The notes under the pieces are model-generated. The model did no database searches and had not been told where the DNA came from. It saw only the letters and a list, made by a program, of their open reading frames with translations. A stretch of DNA of 64,000 nt, taken from positions 558,001 through 622,000 of the forward strand of contig NZ_CP131131.1 in assembly GCF_033705735.1 (NCBI RefSeq), in the 5' to 3' direction. A program made the translations under genes and the position numbers. The stretch is from Shinella zoogloeoides (lineage in GTDB: Bacteria > Pseudomonadota > Alphaproteobacteria > Rhizobiales > Rhizobiaceae). This document shows, piece by piece, positions 8,613-17,492 of the stretch (the stretch's first letter is position 1; every line of letters begins with the position of its first letter).

Positions 8613-9372
8613 CAATATCCGCGATGTCTGGGCAAAAGGCGAGGCTGTCGTATCTGCATGGCTGTCGATCGGAAACGCCTACACGGCGGAGATTGCCGGC
8701 TGGTCGGGCTATGACTGCGTGCTGGTCGATCTGCAACACGGGATGACCGACGTACAGACGATGATCGCAATGCTGCAGGCGATTTCGGCAACGCCCGCGA
8801 CGCCGATCGTCCGTGTTCCGTCGTGCGATCCGGCAGCCATCATGAAAGCACTGGATGCAGGCGCTTTCGGGATCATCTGCCCAATGATCAACAACGCCCG
8901 GGAAGCCGAAGCCTTCGTTGCCGCAACGCGATATCCGCCGCTTGGGAACCGCAGCTTCGGCCCCGCGCGCGGCCTACTCTACGGCGGCGCCGACTATTTC
9001 GCCCATGCCGATGCCTCGATCGTCCGCCTGGGCATGATCGAGACGCGCGAGGGGCTGGAGGCGCTCGACGAGATCCTCGCGATCGACGGGCTTGATGGAA
9101 TCTTCGTCGGTCCGAACGATCTCGGCCTGGCGATGGGGAAGGGTACGCTTGGCGACCCGACCGATGAGGCCGTGCGCGAAGCGATCCTTCGCTGCCTGTC
9201 CGCTGCCAGGGCGCACGGAAAGCATGCCGGCATCTTCTGCCCGTCGAGCGCGGTCGCGGCGCGGCGCAGCGGCGAGGGCTTCGATTTCGTCGTGCCGAAC
9301 AGCGACGCAAATCTTCTGAAATCGGCTCTGATTGCGGAAGCGACCGGAGCCCGTGTGAGTGACCGCAAATAG
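8602..9372 (+). CDS. HpcH/HpaI family metal-dependent aldolase
   Basis: 256 aa; its ATG overlaps the end of the preceding gene by 11 bases. Class II pyruvate-type aldolase features are visible: VDLQHGM with the catalytic His, the GAFGIICPMINN strand, metal-binding Glu in MIETREG, and Asp in GPNDLGLAMG. Family members cleave 4-hydroxy-2-oxoacids to pyruvate (or hydroxypyruvate) and an aldehyde; GarL of glucarate breakdown belongs here. A clear paralogue is encoded at 32204-32986. In this operon it would cleave the keto-aldarate proposed to arise from the ring-opened cyclitol. Confidence 0.88.
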   Translation: MRNNNIRDVWAKGEAVVSAWLSIGNAYTAEIAGWSGYDCVLVDLQHGMTDVQTMIAMLQAISATPATPIVRVPSCDPAAIMKALDAGAFGIICPMINNAREAEAFVAATRYPPLGNRSFGPARGLLYGGADYFAHADASIVRLGMIETREGLEALDEILAIDGLDGIFVGPNDLGLAMGKGTLGDPTDEAVREAILRCLSAARAHGKHAGIFCPSSAVAARRSGEGFDFVVPNSDANLLKSALIAEATGARVSDRK

Positions 9373-9424
9373 GTGCGGAGCAACCGATGATGCGGGAGCG
9401 TCATCTTTAGAGGAGGAGAATGGA

Positions 9425-10360
9425 ATGAAGAATTTCCTGAAAATTGCAGTTCTCGCGGGCGCAACACTCGTCGGCGCCGTCACGAGCGGCTTTGCGGAAG
9501 AGCGCCTCATCATGATCAGCCACGGGCTCGCCAACGATCCCTACTGGAACATCGTGAAGAACGGCGGCGATACGGCGGCCAAGCAGATGGGCGTGAAGTT
9601 CGACTATATCGCGCCGGAGACGTTCGATATGGTCCGCATGTCCGAACTCATCACCTCCGCCGTCAACCAGAAGCCGGACGGCATCATCGTCACGATCCCG
9701 GATGCGGATGCCCTCAAGGACGCGATCAAGAGCGCGGTCGCCTCGGGCATCCCGGTCATCTCCGTCAATTCCGGTGCGACGGTTGCCAAGGAATTCGGCA
9801 CGCTCATCCATATCGGTCAGGACGAATATCCGGCCGGCAAGCGCGTGGGCGAGCGGCTGAAGGAACTCGGCGCCAAGAAGGCGATCTGCATCAATCACGA
9901 GGTCGGCAACACCGCTCTTGATGACCGTTGCCGCGGCGTGACCGACGGCTTCGGCGGCGCGGTCACGATCCTGCCGACGTCCAACGACTTCCAGGAAGTG
10001 AAGTCCAAGGTGACCGCGGCGCTGTCGAGCGACGCGGAGATCGATACCGTCGTCGGCCTCAGCGCCGGCCAGGCCGGTGAGCCTGCGGTCGCCGCTGTTC
10101 AGGACCTCGGACGGACCGACGTGAAGGTAGTCTCCTTCGATCTGTCGCCGGGCTTCCTCCAGGCCATCATCGACGGCAAGGCGGAGTTCGCCGTGGAGCA
10201 TCAGCCCTATTTCCACGGCTATCTCAGCACCGTCCTGCTGACGAACTACATCCGCAACGGTCTGATGCCGACCAACGACTTGATCGAGAGCGGACCGAAG
10301 TTCATCACCGCGAAGGAAGCGCCGCAGGTCCTGGAGCTTTCCGAGAAGGCCATCCGATAG
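9425..10360 (+). CDS. Sugar ABC transporter substrate-binding protein (ribose/inositol type)
   Basis: 311 aa. The start at 9425 follows an AGGAGGAG site and opens a typical signal peptide (MKNFLKIAVLAGATLVGAVTSGFA), so the protein is periplasmic. The fold is that of RbsB-like sugar-binding proteins: repeated I.I...DA..L...I..A...GIPVI..N pattern at residues about 75-105, then GQDEYPAGKRVGE. These bind monosaccharides, inositols or rhizopine-like compounds. It is the first of three transporter genes and is followed by a perfect hairpin that could protect its mRNA and raise its yield over the permease. Confidence 0.9.
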   Translation: MKNFLKIAVLAGATLVGAVTSGFAEERLIMISHGLANDPYWNIVKNGGDTAAKQMGVKFDYIAPETFDMVRMSELITSAVNQKPDGIIVTIPDADALKDAIKSAVASGIPVISVNSGATVAKEFGTLIHIGQDEYPAGKRVGERLKELGAKKAICINHEVGNTALDDRCRGVTDGFGGAVTILPTSNDFQEVKSKVTAALSSDAEIDTVVGLSAGQAGEPAVAAVQDLGRTDVKVVSFDLSPGFLQAIIDGKAEFAVEHQPYFHGYLSTVLLTNYIRNGLMPTNDLIESGPKFITAKEAPQVLELSEKAIR

Positions 10361-10370
10361 CAGAAATCGA

Positions 10371-10399
10371 GGCATGGATAGCGTGCAGCTATCCATGCC
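10371..10399 (+). terminator. Perfect 12-bp stem-loop after the binding-protein gene
   Basis: GGCATGGATAGC (10371-10382) pairs perfectly with GCTATCCATGCC (10388-10399) around a 5-base loop. There is no T-run, and the operon continues, so partial termination or 3'-end protection of the binding-protein transcript is more likely than full termination. Confidence 0.6.
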
Positions 10400-10417
10400 C
10401 GATCGGGAGATAGTGAC

Positions 10418-11536
10418 ATGGTAGACGTATCCAAGGCGCCCGAAGGCGGGGCTAAAGACGAGCGATTGATCCGCGTTTCGCTGATGGCATCCCTGATCCG
10501 GAAGCCGGAACTTGGTGCCTTGGCCGGCCTGGCCTTCGTGCTTGTGTTCTTCCTCACGACCGCAAGCCCGCAGATGTTCACGCTGGCTGGCGTGATGAAC
10601 TTCATGGCGCCGGCCGCCCAGCTCGGTATTCTCGCAGTGGCGGCTGCCCTGTTGATGATCGGCGGCGAGTTCGACTTGTCGATCGGCTCGATGATCGCCT
10701 TCAGCGGCATGGTTTTCGGCGCGGCCGTCGTGGCCTGGGGCTTGCCGCTCAGCGTTGCGATTCTGCTGACGCTGGCTGTTGCCGCGTTGCTTGGTATAAC
10801 CAACGCTCAGATCGTGATGCGGACCGGCCTGCCGTCGTTCATCGTGACGCTAGCGTTCCTGTTCATCCTTCGCGGTCTCTCCCTCGTCGGCCTAAAATGG
10901 GTGACGGGCGGCGCGACGCAGATGCGAGGAATCAAGGAAGCCGCCGCGGATAGCCCGCTCGTTCCCTTCTTCTCGGGCGATGCGTTCAAGGGCTTTTTCC
11001 AGTATCTGGCCGACAACGATCTCATCACGAAGTTCCCCAACGGTAGCCCCGCTGTCCCCGGCGTACCGGTGGAACTCCTGTGGTTCCTGGCCATTGCGCT
11101 TGGAGCGACATACCTGCTCGTGCGCACAGGCTTCGGCAACTGGATTTTCGCTGCGGGTGGTGATGCCAATGCCGCTCGCAATTCCGGCGTGCCGGTTGCC
11201 CGCGTGAAGACGATCCTGTTCATTCTGACCGCCTGTGCCGCGGCCCTGGTCGCCATCCTGACCGTGCTCGACGCCGGATCGACGGATGCCCGACGCGGCT
11301 TCCAGAAGGAATTCGAGGCCATCATCGCCGCGGTTATCGGCGGCTGCCTCCTCACCGGCGGCTACGGTTCGGCAATCGGCGCATTCTTCGGTTCGATCAT
11401 CTTCGGCATGGTCCTCATCGGTCTCACCTACACGCAGATCGACCAAGACTGGTATCAGGTGTTCCTCGGCGGCATGCTTCTCCTTGCCGTCCTCTTCAAC
11501 AACATCATCCGCAAGCGCGTAACCGGCGAGCGTTGA
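10418..11536 (+). CDS. Sugar ABC transporter permease (RbsC family)
   Basis: 372 aa, multi-spanning inner-membrane protein. [14 protein letters not shown] and [17 protein letters not shown] are the conserved RbsC/branched-chain-permease signatures, and [22 protein letters not shown] marks the cytoplasmic coupling loop contacting the ATPase. An insert of roughly 60 residues in the middle ([19 protein letters not shown] onward) is longer than in plain RbsC and is typical of a subset of these permeases. It forms the channel for the sugar delivered by the preceding binding protein. Confidence 0.9.
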   Translation: MVDVSKAPEGGAKDERLIRVSLMASLIRKPELGALAGLAFVLVFFLTTASPQMFTLAGVMNFMAPAAQLGILAVAAALLMIGGEFDLSIGSMIAFSGMVFGAAVVAWGLPLSVAILLTLAVAALLGITNAQIVMRTGLPSFIVTLAFLFILRGLSLVGLKWVTGGATQMRGIKEAAADSPLVPFFSGDAFKGFFQYLADNDLITKFPNGSPAVPGVPVELLWFLAIALGATYLLVRTGFGNWIFAAGGDANAARNSGVPVARVKTILFILTACAAALVAILTVLDAGSTDARRGFQKEFEAIIAAVIGGCLLTGGYGSAIGAFFGSIIFGMVLIGLTYTQIDQDWYQVFLGGMLLLAVLFNNIIRKRVTGER

Positions 11537-11547
11537 GGAGAACGTCC

Positions 11548-12351
11548 ATGCTGAACAGTCAAAACTCTGACAACACGACCCCGTTCATCGAGATCAAGAA
11601 TCTCGTGAAGCATTTCGGGCCGGTGATCGCACTGAACGGCGTTTCGCTCAGCGTGCACCCGGGAGAGGTCCTCTGCTTGCTGGGCGATAATGGTGCGGGC
11701 AAGTCGACCCTGATCAAGACCCTGTCCGGCGTGCACAAGCCGACGTCGGGCGAATTTCTTGTCGACGGCAAGCCTGTGGAATTCGGCAGCCCGCGAGACG
11801 CGCTGGATGCCGGCATCGCGACGGTCTATCAGGATCTCGCCATGATCCCGCTGATGTCGGTCAGCCGGAATTTCTTCATGGGCCGGGAGCCCATGAAGCG
11901 CATAGGGTCGTTCTCCTGGTTCGACGCAAGGTTCGCCGAGAAGGTCACCCATGACGAAATGATGAAGATCGGCATTGATGTGCGTGATCCCAATCAGGCC
12001 GTCGGCACCTTGTCCGGCGGGGAGCGCCAGTGCGTCGCGATCGCCCGGGCGGTCTATTTCGGCGCGAAGGTGCTCATCCTCGATGAGCCGACCTCGGCGC
12101 TTGGCGTCGCCCAGACCTCCATGGTCCTTAAATATATCGATGCCGTCCGATCCAAGGGCCTCGGCGTGATCTTCATCACGCACAACGTTCGTCATGCCTA
12201 TGCGGTCGGGAACCGCTTCACGGTCCTCAATCGCGGCAAAACGCTCGGCATCTTCAAGAAGGACGAAATCGCGATCGACGAGCTGCAAAACCTGATGGCC
12301 GGCGGGAAGGAATTGCAGACCCTTTCCGACGAGCTTGGTGGAACAATCTGA
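11548..12351 (+). CDS. Sugar ABC transporter ATP-binding protein (single-domain RbsA type)
   Basis: 267 aa from ATG 11548, preceded by GAGGAG; a TTG at 11533 is the alternative. Walker A is GDNGAGKST, the signature is LSGGERQ, and Walker B is [12 protein letters not shown], with the switch His in [11 protein letters not shown]. RbsA-type ATPases usually carry two such domains; this is the single-domain form, so it presumably works as a homodimer. It completes the importer with the two genes upstream. Confidence 0.92.
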   Translation: MLNSQNSDNTTPFIEIKNLVKHFGPVIALNGVSLSVHPGEVLCLLGDNGAGKSTLIKTLSGVHKPTSGEFLVDGKPVEFGSPRDALDAGIATVYQDLAMIPLMSVSRNFFMGREPMKRIGSFSWFDARFAEKVTHDEMMKIGIDVRDPNQAVGTLSGGERQCVAIARAVYFGAKVLILDEPTSALGVAQTSMVLKYIDAVRSKGLGVIFITHNVRHAYAVGNRFTVLNRGKTLGIFKKDEIAIDELQNLMAGGKELQTLSDELGGTI

Positions 12352-12372
12352 TACGTCATACGGAGACAAGAA

Positions 12373-13506
12373 GTGACCGTCATTAAAGTAGGTCTTATCG
12401 GCGCGGGCTGGATGGGCCGCGCCCATGCCGCCGCGTTCGAAAATGCCACGCGGATATTTGGAACCGACCCGGCTATCCTGAAGATCGCCGCGGTCGCCGA
12501 CGTCAACGAAGCGGCGGCGAAGGAATTCGCTGGGCGCTTCGGAGTTGAGCGCCATACAGGGGACTGGCGTAGCATCGTGAATGATCCCGACATCGACGTC
12601 ATCGACATCACGACGCCCAACGATGTTCATCCTGAGATCGCTCTTGCTGCCATCGCCGCCGGCAAGCATGTCTATTGCGAAAAGCCGATGGCGAATACGG
12701 CAGCCGAAGCCTGCCGGATGCATGAGGCCGCCCAAAAGGCCGGCGTCGTGACCGTCGTTGGCTTCAACTACCTGTGCAGTCCCATCCAAGCCTATGCTCG
12801 CCAGTTGATCGAGAATGGTGAGCTCGGTGAGATATTCCATTTCCGCGGCACGTTCGACAACGACTATATGGTCGATGAAAGCTTCCCGTTCACCTGGCGG
12901 ACCGATGCGAAAGCGGCGGGCAAGGCCGGGGCGCTGGGCGACATGGCAAGCCACGTCCTCAGCCTCGCGCACTATCTCGTCGGGGAGGTCACCGAGGTCA
13001 GCGGCGCGCGTCAGGTGCTGCACGCCAAACGGCGTGATGCGAAGAGTGTCGAGCGCGCCGTCGAGAATGACGACCTCGCGCACTTCATCTGCCGTTTCAA
13101 GAACGGCGCCTCCGGCTATCTCGAGGCAAGCCGTATCGGGACCGGCCGCAAGCTCTACCTCTCCTACGAGATCCAGGGCACCAAGGGCGCCCTCTTCTTC
13201 GACCAGGAGCGGATGAACGAACTCAACCTCTATCGCGTGACCGACGATCCCGCGGAGCGCGGATACAAGCGCGTGCTGGTCGCGCCGCAGCATCCCGACT
13301 ATGCCGCCTTTTTCGGCCTTCAGGGCAATCCGCTTGGCTATAACGACCTGAAGATCATCGAGGCTCGCCGGCTCATCGAATCCGTCGCGGCGGGCAAGAG
13401 ATGGGTCGCGGATTTCGAATTCGGCTACATCGTCGATCGCGTTGTCGAGGCGGTGCTGGTTTCGGCCGATGAAGGCCGGTGGGTCAAGACCGAGGAGATC
13501 GCCTGA
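12373..13506 (+). CDS. Gfo/Idh/MocA family oxidoreductase
   Basis: 377 aa from GTG 12373 (GGAGACAAGA in front). GLIGAGWMGRAHAAAF is the NAD(P)-binding motif and HVYCEKPMANTAAEA contains the conserved catalytic EKP Lys. The second domain carries DMASHVLSLAHYLVG, the usual metal-free substrate face. Family members oxidise sugars, inositols or their amino derivatives, and rhizopine-degrading MocA is the namesake. It differs from the IolG-like gene at the end of the operon, so two separate hydroxyl oxidations, or a ring epimerisation through a ketone, can be expected. Confidence 0.88.
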   Translation: MTVIKVGLIGAGWMGRAHAAAFENATRIFGTDPAILKIAAVADVNEAAAKEFAGRFGVERHTGDWRSIVNDPDIDVIDITTPNDVHPEIALAAIAAGKHVYCEKPMANTAAEACRMHEAAQKAGVVTVVGFNYLCSPIQAYARQLIENGELGEIFHFRGTFDNDYMVDESFPFTWRTDAKAAGKAGALGDMASHVLSLAHYLVGEVTEVSGARQVLHAKRRDAKSVERAVENDDLAHFICRFKNGASGYLEASRIGTGRKLYLSYEIQGTKGALFFDQERMNELNLYRVTDDPAERGYKRVLVAPQHPDYAAFFGLQGNPLGYNDLKIIEARRLIESVAAGKRWVADFEFGYIVDRVVEAVLVSADEGRWVKTEEIA

Positions 13507-14420
13507 TGCCCGTTGCCTATCGGCTTGCAAACGCTCCCTGCTCCTGGGGCGTCGATTTCGCCGACCGCCCCGAAAACCCCGCCTGGACGAAGGTTCTCGA
13601 CGAAGCGGCCGCGGCAGGGTTTTCCGCGATCGACCTCGGGCCGGTCGGCTATTTCCCGACCGATCCGTCCCAGCTCAAGGACGAGCTTGCAAAGCGCAAT
13701 CTCGTGCTTTCCGCAGGCGGCCTTTTTGATCCGCTGACAGATCCCCGCGCCTTTGAACGTGTCGTCGATAAGACGCGCCGAACCTGCGCCATCCTGAAGG
13801 ATCTCGGTGCTCCCCGTCTCGTGATCATCGATCGCGTTTCGGACGAGCGTGGAAAATATGCCGGCAGATCGGGCGATGCTCCCCGCCTTTCTGCAGATGA
13901 ATGGAAGGCGATGATGGGCCGCATTGTCGAGCTCGCGAAGATCGCCGGGAACGACTACGGCGTGAAGTCCTATCTGCATGCTCATGCAGGTTGCTATGTC
14001 GAGTATGAGGACGAGCTCGATCGTGCGATGAGCGATCTTCCCGACGATCTTGTCGGCCTTTGCGTCGATACTGGTCACTCCGCCTATGCCGGTATCGACC
14101 TGATTGGCCTCATCCGCCGATATGGCAGCCGTATCGGTCACATGCACCTCAAGAACATCGACAAGCAGGTCCACGCGGCCTGCATCGCCGATGGAACTGG
14201 TTTCTTCGACGCGATTGCCCGCGGCATCTTCTGCCCACTGGGCAAGGGGGTCGTCGATTTTGTCGCCGTTCGTGATGCTCTGACAGCGATCGATTATCGC
14301 GGAATGGCGGTCGTCGAGCAGGACGTCGATCCGACGGGGGATGCATCGCCGTTGAGCAATGCGCGGGAAAGCTTTGACTATCTCGCTTCGATCGGGATGT
14401 CCTCCTCGGTAAGGGGATGA
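13506..14420 (+). CDS. iolE: IolE-like TIM-barrel sugar isomerase/inosose dehydratase
   Basis: 304 aa; the ATG shares its A with the previous stop (TGATG). The opening RLANAPCSWGVDFADRPENPAW is characteristic of IolE/MocC-type proteins within the xylose-isomerase-like TIM barrels. Metal-binding residues are spread along the barrel, for example HAHAGCYVEYEDE, DTGHSAYAG and GHMHLKNID. IolE dehydrates 2-keto-myo-inositol to the diketone that IolD hydrolyses. With an IolD-like and an IolG-like enzyme in the same operon, dehydratase activity is the leading reading; epimerase activity is the alternative. Confidence 0.8.
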   Translation: MPVAYRLANAPCSWGVDFADRPENPAWTKVLDEAAAAGFSAIDLGPVGYFPTDPSQLKDELAKRNLVLSAGGLFDPLTDPRAFERVVDKTRRTCAILKDLGAPRLVIIDRVSDERGKYAGRSGDAPRLSADEWKAMMGRIVELAKIAGNDYGVKSYLHAHAGCYVEYEDELDRAMSDLPDDLVGLCVDTGHSAYAGIDLIGLIRRYGSRIGHMHLKNIDKQVHAACIADGTGFFDAIARGIFCPLGKGVVDFVAVRDALTAIDYRGMAVVEQDVDPTGDASPLSNARESFDYLASIGMSSSVRG

Positions 14421-15292
14421 CGATGGAGGCATCCTGCATTGTCGATTGCAAGAATACCCTTGGCGAAGGCTGCGTCTGGGATCATCGCGACGGGTGCGTC
14501 TATTGGACCGATATTGCTGAAAGCAGAATCTATCGGCTAAGCGGGGATGGGACTGTAACCGTTTTCCCGCTTCCGGAGCGTGCCGGTTTCATCCTGCCGC
14601 GCAAGCAGCCGGGTTTCGTGGTTGGGCTGGCAACGCGGGTGGCCATCAGCGATGCCGGTTTCAAGTCCTTCGAGACGATCTCCGTCATCGAAGAGGATCT
14701 ACCCCAGACCCGCGTCAACGATGCCGCCGTTGATCCGTTCGGCGGCGTAGTGTTCGGGACGTTCGACGAGCGAGACCGCAAGCCCGTCGCGGCTCTCTAT
14801 CGCTGCTCTCAAGAAGGCAAGGTCAGTAAGTTACTGTCCGATGTCACGATCAGCAACGGAATCGCGTTCTCGCCGTCAGGCGACCTCATGTATTTCGCCG
14901 ATACCGCGGAAGGGACGATCCGGCGGTTCCAGATCGGTACTTCCGGCTGGGGAGACCTCAGCGAAATCAGTCCGCTGGCGGGACTCGACATTGCCGATGG
15001 TCGACCTGATGGTGCGGTGGTCGACTCTGAGGGCGCTTACTGGAATGCCCGCGTCTGGGGCGGATGCCTTGTTCGCATCAGTCAGGAAGGTGTCGTGCAG
15101 GAAAGGGTTCAGCTTCCGACAAAGGGGCCGACATGCGTGACGTTCGGGGGGAGGGATCGGAAGACCCTTTTTGCGACGACGCTTCGCGTGATGCACACCG
15201 CCGAGGAGCTTCGCGCGGCTCCCTTTGCTGGCGGGTTGTTCTCGGTCCAGGTCAAAGTGCCAGGTCCCCCGCAACGTCTTGCTGCAATATAG
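14417..15292 (+). CDS. SMP-30/gluconolactonase/LRE family lactonase
   Basis: 291 aa, four-base overlap with the previous gene. LGEGCVWDHRDGCVYWTDI is the signature first blade of this six-bladed propeller, whose Glu binds the catalytic divalent metal; further ligands are expected in TRVNDAAVDPFGG and SNGIAFSPSGDLMYFADT. Members hydrolyse sugar-acid lactones; one branch serves uronate-derived lactones. A uronate-dehydrogenase-like protein earlier in the operon would produce such a lactone, so this is the probable next step. It is shut inside the operon between IolE-like and IolG-like genes. Confidence 0.85.
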   Translation: MTMEASCIVDCKNTLGEGCVWDHRDGCVYWTDIAESRIYRLSGDGTVTVFPLPERAGFILPRKQPGFVVGLATRVAISDAGFKSFETISVIEEDLPQTRVNDAAVDPFGGVVFGTFDERDRKPVAALYRCSQEGKVSKLLSDVTISNGIAFSPSGDLMYFADTAEGTIRRFQIGTSGWGDLSEISPLAGLDIADGRPDGAVVDSEGAYWNARVWGGCLVRISQEGVVQERVQLPTKGPTCVTFGGRDRKTLFATTLRVMHTAEELRAAPFAGGLFSVQVKVPGPPQRLAAI

Positions 15293-15310
15293 ATCTACGA
15301 GGAAAGTCCT

Positions 15311-16315
15311 ATGAGGTTTTGTGTTTTCGGTGCTGGTCGCATGGGCGCGCAGCACATAGCGAATTTGGCGGCGCACGACACGGCCGTGCTGGAATATGTC
15401 TGTGACGTCGATCTGGAGCGCGCCCGACAACTTGCGGGACGGTACGGGGCTAAGGCCATCGCCGAACCCCGTATTGCCCTCGATGATCCATCGGTCGACG
15501 CGGTCATCATCGCGTCCGCGACGAACACGCATGTCGATCTCATCGTCGAATCGGCCAGGGCTGGCAAGGCGATCCTCTGCGAGAAACCGATTGACCTCGA
15601 CTTGGCGCGCGTGGACTATTGCGCGGATCGGATCAAGGACTGCGACGTGCCGATTATGATCGGCTTCCAGAGACGGTTCGATGCGACCCACATGGCAGTC
15701 AAGCAGGCCGTACTGGACGGAGAGGTTGGTTCCGTCGAAGTCGTCACGATCATCAGCCGCGATCCGTCACCGCCGCCAGCCTCGTACATCGCTGTGTCCG
15801 GGGGCCAGTTCCATGACCAGATGATCCACGACTTCGATATGGCTTTGTGGCTGACAGGTGCAATAGGGCGTCTGGAGCTCTGCGCGATGGGCAGCAACAT
15901 GGTCGATCCGGCCATCGGCGAACTCGGCGACACCGACACGGCTCACGTCATGATACGCTTTGAGAATGGCGCCATATGCCGCATCGATTGTAGTCGCCGG
16001 GCTGTCTACGGTTATGATCAGCGTGTCGAAGTGTTTGGCTCCAAAGGAATGGTCACTTCAAGCAACCTTCTGAAGACAGGTGTTGAGCGCTTCGGAGCAG
16101 CCAATACGGGGGCACGCGACACCCTGCTCCCAAGCTTCATGGAACGCTACCTCCCGACTTATGCTACTGAACTGAACTATTTCGTGGATGCGGTTTCGAA
16201 TGGCCGGAAGATTGAATCTGATTTTCGGAGTGGACGGAACGCGGTGTTGCTGGCAGATGCCGCACGCAGGTCGATGACGAGTGGGGAACTCGTGCGGATC
16301 GACTTGGGAAGCTGA
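15311..16315 (+). CDS. iolG: Inositol 2-dehydrogenase-like oxidoreductase
   Basis: 334 aa. FGAGRMGAQHIANL is the NAD-binding motif, ILCEKPIDLDLARVD carries the catalytic Lys, and GFQRRFD, RDPSPPPASYIAVSGGQFHDQMIHDFDMA is the pattern I know from IolG, with the Asp/His dyad in IHDFD. IolG oxidises myo-inositol to 2-keto-myo-inositol with NAD. It is the last gene of the operon and is followed by a GC-rich hairpin. Activity on scyllo- or chiro-inositol is equally possible. Confidence 0.85.
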   Translation: MRFCVFGAGRMGAQHIANLAAHDTAVLEYVCDVDLERARQLAGRYGAKAIAEPRIALDDPSVDAVIIASATNTHVDLIVESARAGKAILCEKPIDLDLARVDYCADRIKDCDVPIMIGFQRRFDATHMAVKQAVLDGEVGSVEVVTIISRDPSPPPASYIAVSGGQFHDQMIHDFDMALWLTGAIGRLELCAMGSNMVDPAIGELGDTDTAHVMIRFENGAICRIDCSRRAVYGYDQRVEVFGSKGMVTSSNLLKTGVERFGAANTGARDTLLPSFMERYLPTYATELNYFVDAVSNGRKIESDFRSGRNAVLLADAARRSMTSGELVRIDLGS

Positions 16316-16332
16316 AGCCCTACCTATGGCAT

Positions 16333-16364
16333 CCCTCTCGACCGCATTCTTCCGGTTGGGAGGG
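16333..16364 (+). terminator. Stem-loop closing the cyclitol operon
   Basis: CCCTCTCGACCG (16333-16344) pairs with CGGTTGGGAGGG (16353-16364), 12 pairs including two G-T wobbles, around an 8-base loop. It lies 18 bases after the iolG stop. No T-run follows, so this may be a Rho-assisted or 3'-stabilising hairpin. Confidence 0.55.
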
Positions 16365-16496
16365 GGCGATTGTGATTGCTCGCCTCGCAAGACGCAGGTC
16401 ACTTTTAGATGTTTGGGCGCACGATCTTCAGTTCGAATCTATTCAAGAGCGTGAATCAACGCTTCGTGCCTGGTTGCGTGCATGGAGCAATAAGAA

Positions 16497-17363
16497 TTAT
16501 CGTCGCTCATCCCGCAGGTCGTCCTCGATTCTTGACACATTCTGCATCATCTTCTCGTTGCCGAACGCCAGGCAGTGGAACAGCACCTCGTTGAACATGA
16601 TCTCCAGCGCGCGTGTCATCACGGCGTCCGCGCCGAACAGGTTGATCCCCGGCGGGGTGATTATCGGGATGTCGGCAATGGCTTCCAGGGGGGAGGTGGA
16701 GACGCCGAGGACGGCGGCGAGGGTGGCGCCGCGCGTCCTGGCGATCTGGGCAGCGTGCAGCGTCGGCCGCGTCCGGCCGGAATAGGAAATGGCAATCGCC
16801 AGATCGCCCGGCTCCATCAGGGATGCGCCGGCGATCTGGTTGTGATGGTCCTCGGAGAATGCGATGCGTATGCCGAGACGCATCAGGCGCTGATGCAGGT
16901 CCAGCGCCACGACCGCCGAGGCGCCGACGCCGAAGACCTGCACGCTGCGCGCGTCGCGGATGGCATTGACGAGCCGGTCGAGCTCCGTGGAATGGGACAG
17001 GAGATCGGCAAAGCGCAGGGCCCGGACCGACGCGCTGTGAAATACCTTGTAGGCGATTTCCGCAAAACTGTCGGAATGGGCGATGGCGTCCGACACCACA
17101 TGCGTCGAGACCGGCCCCTGCATGCTGCGGCTTTCCTGAAGCAGCGCCCGGCGCAACTCCTTGAGGCCGTTATATCCCAGGCGCTTGCAGAGCCGGTCGA
17201 CCGTCGAGCGACTCGTCCCCGTTCGTTCGGCGATGGCCGAGGAGGGCAGGCCCGCCACGTCATATTCGGCAATGCTCAGCAAGAGCTCGATGACGCGCTT
17301 TTCAGCGGCCGAAAACTCCATGCGCGAGACGCGGTGGAGCAGAGAATCCCCTGTGGAGGTCAT
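16497..17363 (-). CDS. RpiR/MurR family transcriptional regulator
   Basis: 288 aa. The N-terminal HTH_6 domain ends in GLPSSAIAERTGTSRSTVDRLCKRLGYNGLKELR (about residues 38-72) and the C-terminal half is a SIS sugar-phosphate-binding domain, seen in VQVFGVGASAVVALD and LAIAISYSGRTRPTLHAAQIAR. RpiR members sense a phosphorylated sugar. It is divergent from the sugar ABC/kinase/aldolase operon, with inverted-repeat sites about 20 bases in front of its own start, so auto-control and repression of that operon are likely. Confidence 0.9.
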   Translation of the reverse strand: MTSTGDSLLHRVSRMEFSAAEKRVIELLLSIAEYDVAGLPSSAIAERTGTSRSTVDRLCKRLGYNGLKELRRALLQESRSMQGPVSTHVVSDAIAHSDSFAEIAYKVFHSASVRALRFADLLSHSTELDRLVNAIRDARSVQVFGVGASAVVALDLHQRLMRLGIRIAFSEDHHNQIAGASLMEPGDLAIAISYSGRTRPTLHAAQIARTRGATLAAVLGVSTSPLEAIADIPIITPPGINLFGADAVMTRALEIMFNEVLFHCLAFGNEKMMQNVSRIEDDLRDERR

Positions 17364-17384
17364 TTTACCCTCGTTTTTGACGCA

Positions 17385-17406
17385 TTATGCTTCATAAATT
17401 GCATAA
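17385..17406. promoter_or_regulatory. Candidate RpiR operator
   Basis: TTATGC (17385-17390) and GCATAA (17401-17406) form a perfect inverted repeat with a 10-base spacer. The spacer also gives TTATG-CTT-CATAA (17385-17397). It lies in an AT-rich patch between the divergent regulator and transporter genes. Confidence 0.5.
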
Positions 17407-17492
17407 AAAAACATTTTGCGAAACATAAACTGTCATGTAGGCAAAAGACGGAGGACGGCTCGGGAGTGAGGCCGTCAGCAATGGAGGAAATC

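Noticed and set aside
11455..13530. 691-codon minus-strand frame across the ABC ATPase and MocA-type genes
   Set aside because: It spans several well-supported plus-strand genes and shows no family motif; it is a codon-bias shadow.
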